A DNA stretch of 17,482 bases from CAZTEB01 sp964612735 (lineage in GTDB: Bacteria; Patescibacteriota; Microgenomatia; UBA1400; PJMF01): positions 1 to 17,482 of the forward strand of contig CAZTEB010000020.1 in NCBI GenBank assembly GCA_964612735.1, given 5' to 3'. Made by a program: the position numbers and the translations under genes. The notes beneath the pieces were generated by a model. It worked only from the letters and a program-made list of their open reading frames with translations, was not told the origin of the DNA and did not search any database. Positions 6,338 through 12,002 of the stretch are shown here, piece after piece (position 1 is the stretch's first letter; every line of letters begins with the position of its first letter).

Positions 6338-7168
6338 CTAGACTGAAAATTCTTCTAAGGTAACGGCGGGCTTCTTCTTAGGCTTTCTCAGGGAAGGTAG
6401 ACTTCTACCAGATCGAACATATAACAGTACAGCGCCAACTAAGATCAAAACTGCGGAACTAATGGTATCTAAACGAACACCCAACACTACTAGTGAGGGC
6501 AAAGAAATACTGCTAGCTACCGTCCAAAAAATACCACTAGCAATCACGAACACGCTAAATACAAAACCGGTTTGAGCTGTCTTTTTACCCGATCGATACC
6601 AAGTGAACATCCGATAATTCCGCTCAGCCCACATCAAATATGCAAATACTATGGTGTAAAATACAGCAGCATACAGTTGTAAGGGATGATGCTTCTCAAA
6701 CACCCCAGGGAATACAATACCCCAAGGCATACTGGTAGGCGTCCCAAATCCTATCCCTGCGAAAAAATAACCAAGCCAAATCACAATAGTACTACAAGCT
6801 ACCGCCAACGCCCAAAAATCAAGAATCTCGAAGTGGTCCCACTTTACTTTCTTGGCATATCTAGTCAGGTAGCCAGCCGAACCAACCAACATAAAAAAGA
6901 AAATAAACCCGCCATACGTAGCGACATCTAGCCAGCGGAGTGGATTAAGTCCAAACACCGACCAACGCTCAATAATAAATGCTATTCTGCTAATAAAGAA
7001 TCCAAATACCAATGATACTAGGATGCCATCAAAAAGCATCATTTCGTCGTAGTGCTCTTCTCTACCTTTTCGCCAAAATACGAACAAACCTGCCAGCAAA
7101 CTGATCACGAGAAACACATTGAGTGTCTGGATCACGATCGGACCAAAAGAAAATAATACTGGCGCCAT
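6338..7168 (-). CDS. lgt: Divergent prolipoprotein diacylglyceryl transferase (Lgt) homologue
   Basis: Lgt transfers diacylglycerol to the lipobox cysteine of prolipoproteins in the cytoplasmic membrane. The 276 residues contain about seven hydrophobic segments. Family resemblance is seen in the N-terminal FSFGPIVIQTLNVFLVISLLAG, the HPLQLYAAVFYTIVF segment (family RHPSQLYEA), MPWGIVFPG, and the last helices. The best-known functional positions look changed. The family FHGGL His appears as Tyr (ATYGGF), GRxGNFxNGE reads WLGYFFAGIG (Arg, Asn and Glu lost), and the later Arg-rich FRxxxEFFR reads IFWTVASS. The C-terminus is basic (SLRKPKKK). Adjacent lspA supports a lipoprotein role, but activity is uncertain. 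An extended -10 ends 6 bases before the ATG at 7168. Confidence 0.75.
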   Translation of the reverse strand: MAPVLFSFGPIVIQTLNVFLVISLLAGLFVFWRKGREEHYDEMMLFDGILVSLVFGFFISRIAFIIERWSVFGLNPLRWLDVATYGGFIFFFMLVGSAGYLTRYAKKVKWDHFEILDFWALAVACSTIVIWLGYFFAGIGFGTPTSMPWGIVFPGVFEKHHPLQLYAAVFYTIVFAYLMWAERNYRMFTWYRSGKKTAQTGFVFSVFVIASGIFWTVASSISLPSLVVLGVRLDTISSAVLILVGAVLLYVRSGRSLPSLRKPKKKPAVTLEEFSV

Positions 7169-7174
7169 GTGATC

Positions 7175-7183
7175 ATTGTAGCA
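7175..7183 (-). promoter_or_regulatory. Extended -10 box, 6 nt before the lgt start
   Basis: The minus strand reads TGCTACAAT, then GATCAC and the ATG at 7168. No clear -35 is seen, as is common with a TGn element. The spacing predicts a leaderless lgt-lspA mRNA. It is divergent from the promoter at 7219-7248. Confidence 0.5.
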
Positions 7184-7218
7184 CTTCAGGCAGAGTACTT
7201 CGTGGTCGACACCCTTGT

Positions 7219-7248
7219 TTGACCTAGATACACCAGGGGCGTTATACT
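7219..7248 (+). promoter_or_regulatory. Sigma70-type promoter of the 148-aa membrane protein
   Basis: TTGACC (7219-7224), an 18-base spacer and TATACT (7243-7248): 5/6 matches at each box. Only eight bases, ACTTTTTT, separate the -10 from the ATG at 7257, so the mRNA has at most about 2 leader bases and no ribosome site. Confidence 0.65.
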
Positions 7249-7256
7249 ACTTTTTT

Positions 7257-7703
7257 ATGCTATCGATCTCACACAGCTTGACTGGGGCATTCATCGCCAC
7301 CAAACTTCCCCACCCCCTAGCATACGTACCCCTAACGCTCGCGAGTCACTATCTTGAAGACTGGATCCCCCACTGGGATGTCGGTACCGGCCTTTCGACA
7401 GGGCGACGCAAGCGAAGCACAGCTATCATACTGGAAATTGGAGAGCTGATTATTTCTGTAGGACTAATTTGGTTTTTCTTCCAACGTGGTCAGAGTGAAA
7501 TCGCATGGCATGCCTGGATTGGAGCTTTCATCGGCCTCCTTCCCGACTTCATGGAGGCACCACGAAATTTTTTGAAGTGGGAGCCGTTTTTCCTCAAGCC
7601 GTTTAATGACTTTCATGGACTCTTTCACAACTCAACCATGAATAAGATCGTAGGACTGACGCCGCAAATTATCGCCGTTGCGGCAATTTGGTTGCTGCGG
7701 TAA
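7257..7703 (+). CDS. Small polytopic membrane protein, possibly YdjM-like
   Basis: About 148 residues with three or four hydrophobic segments. His and Asp residues sit in membrane-proximal motifs: SHSLTGAF at the start, SHYLEDWIPHWD around residues 31-42, IGLLPDFME near the middle of the second half, and FNDFHGLFHNS near the end. This spacing resembles the inner-membrane metal-dependent hydrolase family of YdjM, where such residues are thought to bind metal, but the match is by eye and weak. I chose the ATG at 7257 over an upstream in-frame TTG at 7215, because the TTG precedes the promoter and the ATG sits right behind its -10. Divergent from lgt. No terminator with a T-run follows; only a small GGT..TTTTC/GAAAA hairpin lies after the stop. 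Confidence 0.75.
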   Translation: MLSISHSLTGAFIATKLPHPLAYVPLTLASHYLEDWIPHWDVGTGLSTGRRKRSTAIILEIGELIISVGLIWFFFQRGQSEIAWHAWIGAFIGLLPDFMEAPRNFLKWEPFFLKPFNDFHGLFHNSTMNKIVGLTPQIIAVAAIWLLR

Positions 7704-7735
7704 TTTTCTGAGAAAACCACCTTGATTCATGCGTA

Positions 7736-7741
7736 TACAAT
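7736..7741 (+). promoter_or_regulatory. -10 box, 6 nt before the ATG at 7748
   Basis: TACAAT followed by ACGGTC and an ATG. No good -35 is visible. It shares the 6-base spacing seen at lgt and the pseudouridine synthase. Confidence 0.35.
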
Positions 7742-7747
7742 ACGGTC

Positions 7748-7999
7748 ATGGAAAATCAACCGGTGTCAAAAGAGCCCGATGGTTTAATAACGACTTGCCT
7801 TCTAGTATTTTTTATATCGATGCTGTCTGTACTATTAAAAGGAAATCAAATGGAAACTATTGATTCCTTGCCTGATATCAACCCTTGTATCGTGTCAGCT
7901 ATGGAATTTGGAGAAGATTCGCTAGTACATAAAGTTTGTCTAGTGAGCGCGTCGCAACTTAATGTGCCGAGAGAGGGACTCGAACCCTCACGAGAGTAA
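7748..7999 (+). CDS. Doubtful small ORF with one hydrophobic segment
   Basis: The 83 codons begin MENQPVSKEPDG and contain one hydrophobic stretch, LITTCLLVFFISMLSVLL, as expected for a single-pass membrane protein. In favour: a TACAAT box exactly 6 bases before the ATG, as at several real genes here. Against: the last codons run into the antisense strand of the tRNA-Leu gene and give VPREGLEPS, a well-known by-product of reading tRNA genes backwards, and the middle is not family-like. A real short gene that once ended before the tRNA is possible. I see no other gene in 7704-7964. Confidence 0.25.
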   Translation: MENQPVSKEPDGLITTCLLVFFISMLSVLLKGNQMETIDSLPDINPCIVSAMEFGEDSLVHKVCLVSASQLNVPREGLEPSRE

Positions 8000-8049
8000 T
8001 TCTCATGGGTTTTTGAGACCCACGCGTCTACCAGTTCCGCCACAGTGGC
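7965..8049 (-). tRNA. tRNA-Leu (anticodon CAA), acceptor stem mismatched
   Basis: On the minus strand GGCGGAACTGGTAGACGC is a typical Leu D-arm. The anticodon stem TGGGT/ACCCA encloses CTCAAAA (anticodon CAA, codon UUG). A class II variable arm with stem GAGA/TCTC follows, then the T-arm GAGGG-TTCGAGT-CCCTC. Discriminator A is at 7965 and CCA is not encoded. The 3' acceptor half TCTCGGC needs GCCGAGA, but the 5' half reads GCCACTG. Only three outer pairs form, plus two more outside the normal end (GT/AC). It may be a degraded tRNA, a sequence error, or an unusual functional tRNA. Confidence 0.85.
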
Positions 8050-8106
8050 ACAAAGCACGGTACAGATGGCAATTATAGCAAACTCCCAACAAAAAACCAT
8101 TACTAC

Positions 8107-8135
8107 TTGAAGTGTGATCAAAAATCATGCATAGT
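8107..8135 (+). promoter_or_regulatory. Promoter of the 78-aa membrane protein
   Basis: TTGAAG (8107-8112), a 17-base spacer and CATAGT (8130-8135); eight bases then lead to the ATG at 8144. This geometry predicts a transcript starting at or within about 2 bases of the ATG. Confidence 0.5.
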
Positions 8136-8143
8136 GGTATGTT

Positions 8144-8380
8144 ATGGAAGTAGTCCAAGCTGCCGCTGTCTCGATCTTTTCCGTCAATAGTATCTGGTCT
8201 GTTGTAGCTCGAGGTGTACTCTGGTTTGCAGTCGCAATTACGATTATTGCTAGCACCGACTCCTCAGATCCAGTCCAGTCGATGAAGCAACTCAAGTCAA
8301 AGTTGGGATACCTGATGATGTTTATTGTGGCAGGCGGGGCGTTGTTCTTCCTGCTCTTCTCCTACGCGCCGACTGCGTAG
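8144..8380 (+). CDS. Two-helix small membrane protein (78 aa)
   Basis: Unknown function. Two hydrophobic helices are visible: roughly residues 20-36 (VARGVLWFAVAITIIAS) and 54-73 (LGYLMMFIVAGGALFFLLF), joined by a short polar loop DSSDPVQSMKQLKSK. The layout recalls small pilin or TrbC/VirB2-like two-helix subunits, but no motif confirms this. The start is the ATG at 8144, just behind a promoter with TTGAAG and CATAGT boxes. The stop codon is part of an intrinsic terminator stem (8362-8386). The gene is convergent with dnaB, whose stop lies 20 bases away. Confidence 0.7.
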   Translation: MEVVQAAAVSIFSVNSIWSVVARGVLWFAVAITIIASTDSSDPVQSMKQLKSKLGYLMMFIVAGGALFFLLFSYAPTA

Positions 8381-8386
8381 TTTTTT
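8362..8386 (+). terminator. Intrinsic terminator overlapping the stop codon of the 78-aa gene
   Basis: CTACGC (8362-8367), a 7-nt loop and GCGTAG (8375-8380), followed by six T (8381-8386). The TAG stop is the last three bases of the stem, so the terminator is built into the coding end. It faces the end of dnaB. Confidence 0.8.
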
Positions 8387-8399
8387 GTGTAACTCGCTG

Positions 8400-9722
8400 C
8401 TACGTCTCTGCCTGTCGTCGCTTCTCCATTCCATAAAATCGGATGCGATCGCCACGGAAGTACAGCTCTACATCGCCAATTCCACCGTTACGATGCTTAG
8501 CAATCTTGAGTGTCACAGACTCACGGATGTCATCATCTTTGCGATACAAAAACATCACTACGTCAGCATCTTGCTCAATAGAACCAGACTCACGCAAGTC
8601 AGACAGTTGTGGGGCTTTATCACCTCTATTCTCTACTGCACGAGATAACTGAGATAAGGCTATCACTGGAATTTTGAGCTCACGAGCAATATTTTTGAGT
8701 CCTTGCGAAATTTCTGCCACTTCCTGGACACGGTTGTCTTTAGTCCGACCATGCGCCAGCTGCAAGTAGTCCACAACAATCATGTCGATCTGATGCTCCG
8801 TCATCAGGCGCCGAGCTCGGGTGCGCATCTCAAAAATACTCATACCTGGAGTATCATCAATAAATATCTGGGCGTCTGCCAGCACTCCCATGGCATCGGA
8901 CAAGCGCATAAAGTCGTCTTGGTTGAGTTTTCCGGTTTTGAGTTTCCAAGCATCGATATCTGCCTGGGAAACAAGCAAACGATCGACGAGTTCTTCTTTA
9001 CTCATTTCGAGAGAGAAAAAGCCAATTTTCTTCCTGGAGGCCACAGTGACGTGATGCGCGATATTGAGAGAAAAAGCAGTTTTTCCTGTTCCCGGGCGGG
9101 CGGCCAGGATGATTAAGTTAGACGGCATGAAACCAGCCAACATTTGGTCTAAATCTGCAAACCCAGTCGACACTCCCCGCACCTGGCCGCCCGACTTCTG
9201 CAGCTCATCAAGTCGCTCAAAACTTTCGACCAAGGTGTCCTTGAGCGGCACAAAGGCTTTGGTATTTTGTTTATTAGACAAACTAAACACCTGCTGCTCA
9301 GCTTCATCAACAATATCATTCACTTCTTTACTTTCATCAAACGCCAACTCATTCAGCGTGGATGATAACCGAATAACATTCCTTTTAGTGGCAGCATCCG
9401 CCACTAGTTTGGCATAGTGCTCGATATGAGCTGCAGTCGACACCTTGGTCGATAACTCCGCCACTGCAGAGGCCCCTCCTGCCATCTTCAGTTTCTTCAT
9501 TTTCTTGAGCTGTTCTGTCACACTGACCGCATCGATCGGCTCACGCTTTTCATACAGCTCTTGCATAGCTTGGTAAAAAGCTGCATTTTTTTGTTCGTAG
9601 AAACTCTCTGGACTGATCATGTCTGCGATTTTGACGATCGAGTCTGAATCGATCAAAATCGCACCCAGCACAGACTCCTCTGCTTCAAGTGCAGCTGGTG
9701 GTAACCGAGATGGTATCGCCAT
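8400..9722 (-). CDS. dnaB: Replicative DNA helicase
   Basis: Hexameric ATP-driven 5'-3' helicase of the replication fork. The N-terminal domain starts RLPPAALEAEESVLGAILID (residues 6-25), the classic DnaB start, and includes FYEQKNAAFYQAM. The C-terminal RecA-like domain holds GVSTGFADLDQMLAGF, Walker A ARPGTGKTAF (about 208-217), FFSLEMSKEEL (H1a), the Walker B strand MIVVDYLQL (about 314-322), IALSQLSRAVE (H3) and the DLRESGSIEQDADVV/RNGG motifs (H4). The length of 440 residues is normal and no intein is present. I use the ATG at 9722; an in-frame TTG 21 bases earlier overlaps the stop of the upstream hydrolase and is less likely. No Shine-Dalgarno is visible. The gene follows the hydrolase by 17 bases, so they may be cotranscribed. 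Confidence 0.97.
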   Translation of the reverse strand: MAIPSRLPPAALEAEESVLGAILIDSDSIVKIADMISPESFYEQKNAAFYQAMQELYEKREPIDAVSVTEQLKKMKKLKMAGGASAVAELSTKVSTAAHIEHYAKLVADAATKRNVIRLSSTLNELAFDESKEVNDIVDEAEQQVFSLSNKQNTKAFVPLKDTLVESFERLDELQKSGGQVRGVSTGFADLDQMLAGFMPSNLIILAARPGTGKTAFSLNIAHHVTVASRKKIGFFSLEMSKEELVDRLLVSQADIDAWKLKTGKLNQDDFMRLSDAMGVLADAQIFIDDTPGMSIFEMRTRARRLMTEHQIDMIVVDYLQLAHGRTKDNRVQEVAEISQGLKNIARELKIPVIALSQLSRAVENRGDKAPQLSDLRESGSIEQDADVVMFLYRKDDDIRESVTLKIAKHRNGGIGDVELYFRGDRIRFYGMEKRRQAET

Positions 9723-9739
9723 AGTATGTTTGACTAGTG

Positions 9740-10399
9740 TCAAATTTGAGCCAGGACTACTAGTTCAGTTTCTTCTGGCAACTTCCCTTTTTCAATATCA
9801 AGTTTTGCAAGTGGCTCACTTTCAGCCCCGTACTCTTTCATAAAGTCTTTGACAGTGGACATGTCACCAAATTGTTTAGAATCGTGCGCATCAGTCTTGT
9901 AATGCATAGGAATTACAATTCTCGGATCAAGTGACCGTATCACCGACACTGCTTGCTTGGGATCAATGGTATACACACCACCCACTGGACACAGTAAAAC
10001 ATCGATGTCACCGATGTCATCAAACTGCTCATCAGTCAACGCGTGTCCCAAAACTCCCAGGTGGCAGACTTATAACTCGTCAATTAAGGTCGTAAAGACA
10101 ATGTTCGAACCGCGCTCAATTCCTTGATTAGCATCATGATACGTCTTGACCCCAAACACCGAGATTCCCCCCACTTCGTACTCACCTGCTTCGGTGATTA
10201 CAAATGGTTTATCTCTGCGAGCTGTACCTTTAATTTTGTCCGCAGCATTGTGATCTGCGTGTTGGTGAGAAACAGTCACCAGATCTGCAGACAAGTTCCC
10301 CAACTCAAACCCCACTGAGCCAGCGTACGGGTCGGTGACCACCATCCCATTTTTCCCTTTGTAACGAAATGTGGAGTGTCCATGATAGGTAATTTGCAT
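9740..10399 (-). pseudogene. UlaG-like metal-dependent hydrolase with an in-frame TAA
   Basis: Metallo-beta-lactamase-fold hydrolase of the UlaG/YcjX-like 'MBL fold metal-dependent hydrolase' type; the substrate is unknown. From the ATG at 10399 the protein starts MQITYHGHSTFRYKGK and has VTDPY, then the metal-binding SHQHADHN. The family region LxICHLGDLGHxLT is split: one half ends ..TTLIDEL, then TAA (10072-10070), and the same frame continues VCHLGVLGHALTDEQ with CPVGGVYTIDPKQA and PMHYKTDAHDSKQF to the stop at 9740. No frameshift is needed; one base (for example CAA, GAA or AAA to TAA) separates it from an intact gene of about 219 codons. Possible explanations are a recent nonsense mutation, a consensus error, or readthrough. 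Two separate products (up to 10070, and from a TTG at 10051) are less likely. The gene precedes dnaB by 17 bases. Confidence 0.8.
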
Positions 10400-10514
10400 A
10401 GGCCTTTCTGCTAACAGTGGCTTCATCTTAATCTGCAGGCATCGTGTTTGCAAGTTCAATATATTACACCAACCATTCTGATACATGCAGGGTTAAAAAG
10501 CTGAGAATATACGG

Positions 10515-10520
10515 TATAAT
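10515..10520 (+). promoter_or_regulatory. Perfect TATAAT, 8 nt before the ATG at 10529
   Basis: TATAAT followed by ATCGTCTC and ATG. The -35 region has only a weak TTAAAA-like match. The spacing predicts a leaderless or nearly leaderless mRNA. Confidence 0.5.
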
Positions 10521-10528
10521 ATCGTCTC

Positions 10529-11131
10529 ATGCGAAAAGAAGTAGTGCTAGCTATTATTGTGGGATTGACCCTTGGTTTGTCTCTGACGTACGGTTTTTAC
10601 CTAATGCGCAGGTCTGCTCAAACCAGCTCTACCCCTTCNNNNNNNNNNACAGTCGTCCTCTTTTTTCAAAAAGGAGAACCTACAAAAAACATTTGGTATT
10701 ATCAACTCGATCCCGGGCGGAACATGGGTAAAACCAATCCGCTAAATGACAATGACCTGCAAGAGTTTATTGATGTCTCTCCTACTCCAGAACCAACAAT
10801 TGCAAATAAAATTATTCTCTTGACTCCAGAAGAAGGCAGTGTTCTTGAAGAGGCACAGACTGTGCTCAGTGGTTCAACTATTCCCAACTCCTATCTAGTG
10901 TTGTTTGTGAATGAAGAAGAGTATATTGGCACCTCAGATGAGGCTGGTAACTTCTCATTTGATGTAGAGCTGGAAAATGGCAGTAATCTCTTGGCAGTAC
11001 ACTTGGTTGAAGACTCTGGAGAGACAGCAATTCGCGAGCGAACGGTGATAGTGAGCGACGCTCTTGACCAACCAGCACCAGCAGCCAGCGCGGCTGCCGA
11101 AGTTGATGATGCTGAGGCTGACGAGTCCTAA
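10529..11131 (+). CDS. Membrane-anchored extracellular protein with assembly gap and foreign segment
   Basis: The N-terminus MRKEVVLAIIVGLTLGLSL is a signal anchor or uncleaved signal peptide, followed by a Ser/Thr-rich spacer that breaks off at the N run (10639-10648). After a segment resembling HsdM (10649-10771) come SPTPEPT and an extracellular beta-sandwich-like domain: ILLTPEEGSVLEEAQTVLSGSTIPNSYLVLFVNEEE..DEAGNFSFDVELENGSN. This pattern matches Ig-like adhesion domains (two-strand hairpins with 'G.t.p.s.V.i.vNg'). The acidic Ala-rich tail ends in ADES. The surface role is inferred. The true protein probably runs from the anchor through a Pro/Thr linker to this domain. The HsdM-like part in the middle is suspicious, and the real length is unknown because of the gap. 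TATAAT stands 8 bases before the ATG. Confidence 0.7.
   Translation: MRKEVVLAIIVGLTLGLSLTYGFYLMRRSAQTSSTPXXXXTVVLFFQKGEPTKNIWYYQLDPGRNMGKTNPLNDNDLQEFIDVSPTPEPTIANKIILLTPEEGSVLEEAQTVLSGSTIPNSYLVLFVNEEEYIGTSDEAGNFSFDVELENGSNLLAVHLVEDSGETAIRERTVIVSDALDQPAPAASAAAEVDDAEADES
10639..10648. other. Assembly gap (10 N)
   Basis: Ten N bases inside the 10529-11131 gene, directly followed by the HsdM-like segment. The frame happens to stay open across it, but the number of missing bases is unknown. Confidence 0.99.
10649..10771 (+). other. Fragment resembling type I methyltransferase HsdM
   Basis: Codons after the gap read VVLFFQKGEPTKNIWYYQL, then DPGRNMGKTNPLNDNDLQEFI. This is the signature near the end of the type I restriction-modification HsdM subunit (family LFFxKGxPTKxIWYYQL, GKTNPLNDxDLxEF). 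The match stops abruptly at EFI, where SPTPEPT linker sequence begins. No catalytic NPPF motif or other HsdM part is present nearby. Likely a chimeric contig edge at the gap, or a genuine insertion of an hsdM fragment. Confidence 0.7.
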
Positions 11132-11157
11132 AATCTATTCTTAGTAGTTTTTTACAT

Positions 11158-11185
11158 AGTATTTGTAGAAAATACTTGCGTATTT
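11158..11185 (+). repeat. Alternating GTATTT/AAATAC/GTATTT repeat over a promoter -35
   Basis: GTATTT (11159-11164), AAATAC (11170-11175) and GTATTT (11180-11185) allow two mutually exclusive hairpins or two overlapping palindromes. They cover the -35 box at 11176-11181, so an operator is possible. Confidence 0.45.
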
Positions 11186-11203
11186 CCACAAAGTAGCTAT
11201 AAT
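11176..11203 (+). promoter_or_regulatory. Promoter of the 11217-15995 operon
   Basis: TTGCGT (11176-11181), a 16-base spacer and a perfect TATAAT (11198-11203). Thirteen bases remain to the ATG at 11217, so the leader would be about 6-7 bases with no usable Shine-Dalgarno. Confidence 0.6.
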
Positions 11204-11216
11204 GAAGTAGTTATTT

Positions 11217-12002
11217 ATGCTAAAAAACGTACTGCTTGGAAGTGTGTTAGTTACAACCTTTTTTGTGCTGGGAACAGGCACTTCATATGCTCAATCGGGA
11301 GACGTTAGTCTCGAAGAAATTTCTACTACCGTTCAACGAAAGATTGAAGACGCCAGTGACGCTATTGAGGGCGCAATTGACTCCGTAGCGAATACTACCA
11401 AAGAGCTCACCACTGCCTCAGACAGCGCCGATGTTACTACTCAAGAAATTAAGAAGCGGATCGAGAAAGCAATTCTGGAAGAAAAAGTCCATGGTAAAGA
11501 TACTCGACGCGGGTACTTTGGTGAAATTACTCGAGTCACCGATGATACTGTAACTGTTCAGTCGTTTGATAAAACCCACATTATTCCAGTCGACACTGAA
11601 GGCTTGGTCATTTCCAAAGATGACCAAGCAATTGAACCAGGTGATATCGTGGTCGGTAACTGGGCAATTGTGCTCGGAGAACTGGATGACGACCAAGTCA
11701 AAGCACAACGAATTATTATATCCGAAGAAAGTTTACGCCCTCGCAGCCAGGAAGTGTTTATTGGAACTATCACTGATATATCTTCTCGAAGCATAACCCT
11801 GATACCCCGAGGTTCTGAAGATGAACGGAGGTACACGCTGTCTAAATCTGTCAAGATGGAAGATGCTGAAGGAAATGAGATTACTGCAACCGAACTTGAA
11901 GAAGACCTGAACTGTCTGGTTGTAGCACTGCATGGTGAAGATGATGATGATCTAGAGCTGATTGCAATCAAGGCCTTAGTCTCAATTATAGAAGCTGAGT
12001 AA
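11217..12002 (+). CDS. Secreted protein with repeated small beta domains (DUF5666-like)
   Basis: A signal peptide is clear: MLKNVLLGSVLVTTFFVLG followed by TGTSYA with cleavage after Ala. A helical, Asp/Glu/Thr-rich stalk follows (about residues 30-95: DASDAIEGAIDSVANTTKEL, then EIKKRIEKAILEEKVHGKD). Two similar beta modules come next: GYFGEITRVTDDTVTVQSF..VISKDDQAIEPGDIVVGNWAIVLG and VFIGTITDISSRSITLIPRG..VKMEDAEGNEITATELEEDLNCLVVALHG. Each follows the pattern 'G.I..i....itv......e.l..gd.v.v.g', like the OB-like DUF5666 domain, an assignment by eye. The role is unknown, outside the membrane. Its TAA overlaps the next ATG (TAATG), so it is cotranscribed and probably translationally coupled with the M24 aminopeptidase. 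Confidence 0.8.
   Translation: MLKNVLLGSVLVTTFFVLGTGTSYAQSGDVSLEEISTTVQRKIEDASDAIEGAIDSVANTTKELTTASDSADVTTQEIKKRIEKAILEEKVHGKDTRRGYFGEITRVTDDTVTVQSFDKTHIIPVDTEGLVISKDDQAIEPGDIVVGNWAIVLGELDDDQVKAQRIIISEESLRPRSQEVFIGTITDISSRSITLIPRGSEDERRYTLSKSVKMEDAEGNEITATELEEDLNCLVVALHGEDDDDLELIAIKALVSIIEAE

Noticed and set aside
7215..7256. TTG start for the 148-aa membrane protein
   Set aside because: It lies upstream of the -35/-10 pair; the ATG at 7257 is directly behind the -10 box.
8703..9417. Several plus-strand frames of 77-137 codons
   Set aside because: They lie antisense to dnaB, whose motifs are intact, and have no family features or start signals.
9723..9743. Upstream in-frame TTG as dnaB start
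   Set aside because: It adds seven non-conserved residues and overlaps the stop of the upstream hydrolase; the ATG at 9722 matches the usual DnaB N-terminus.
10444..10731. Alternative frame across the second gap
   Set aside because: The open frame depends on the arbitrary 10-N length and its downstream part is the wrong frame of the HsdM-like segment.
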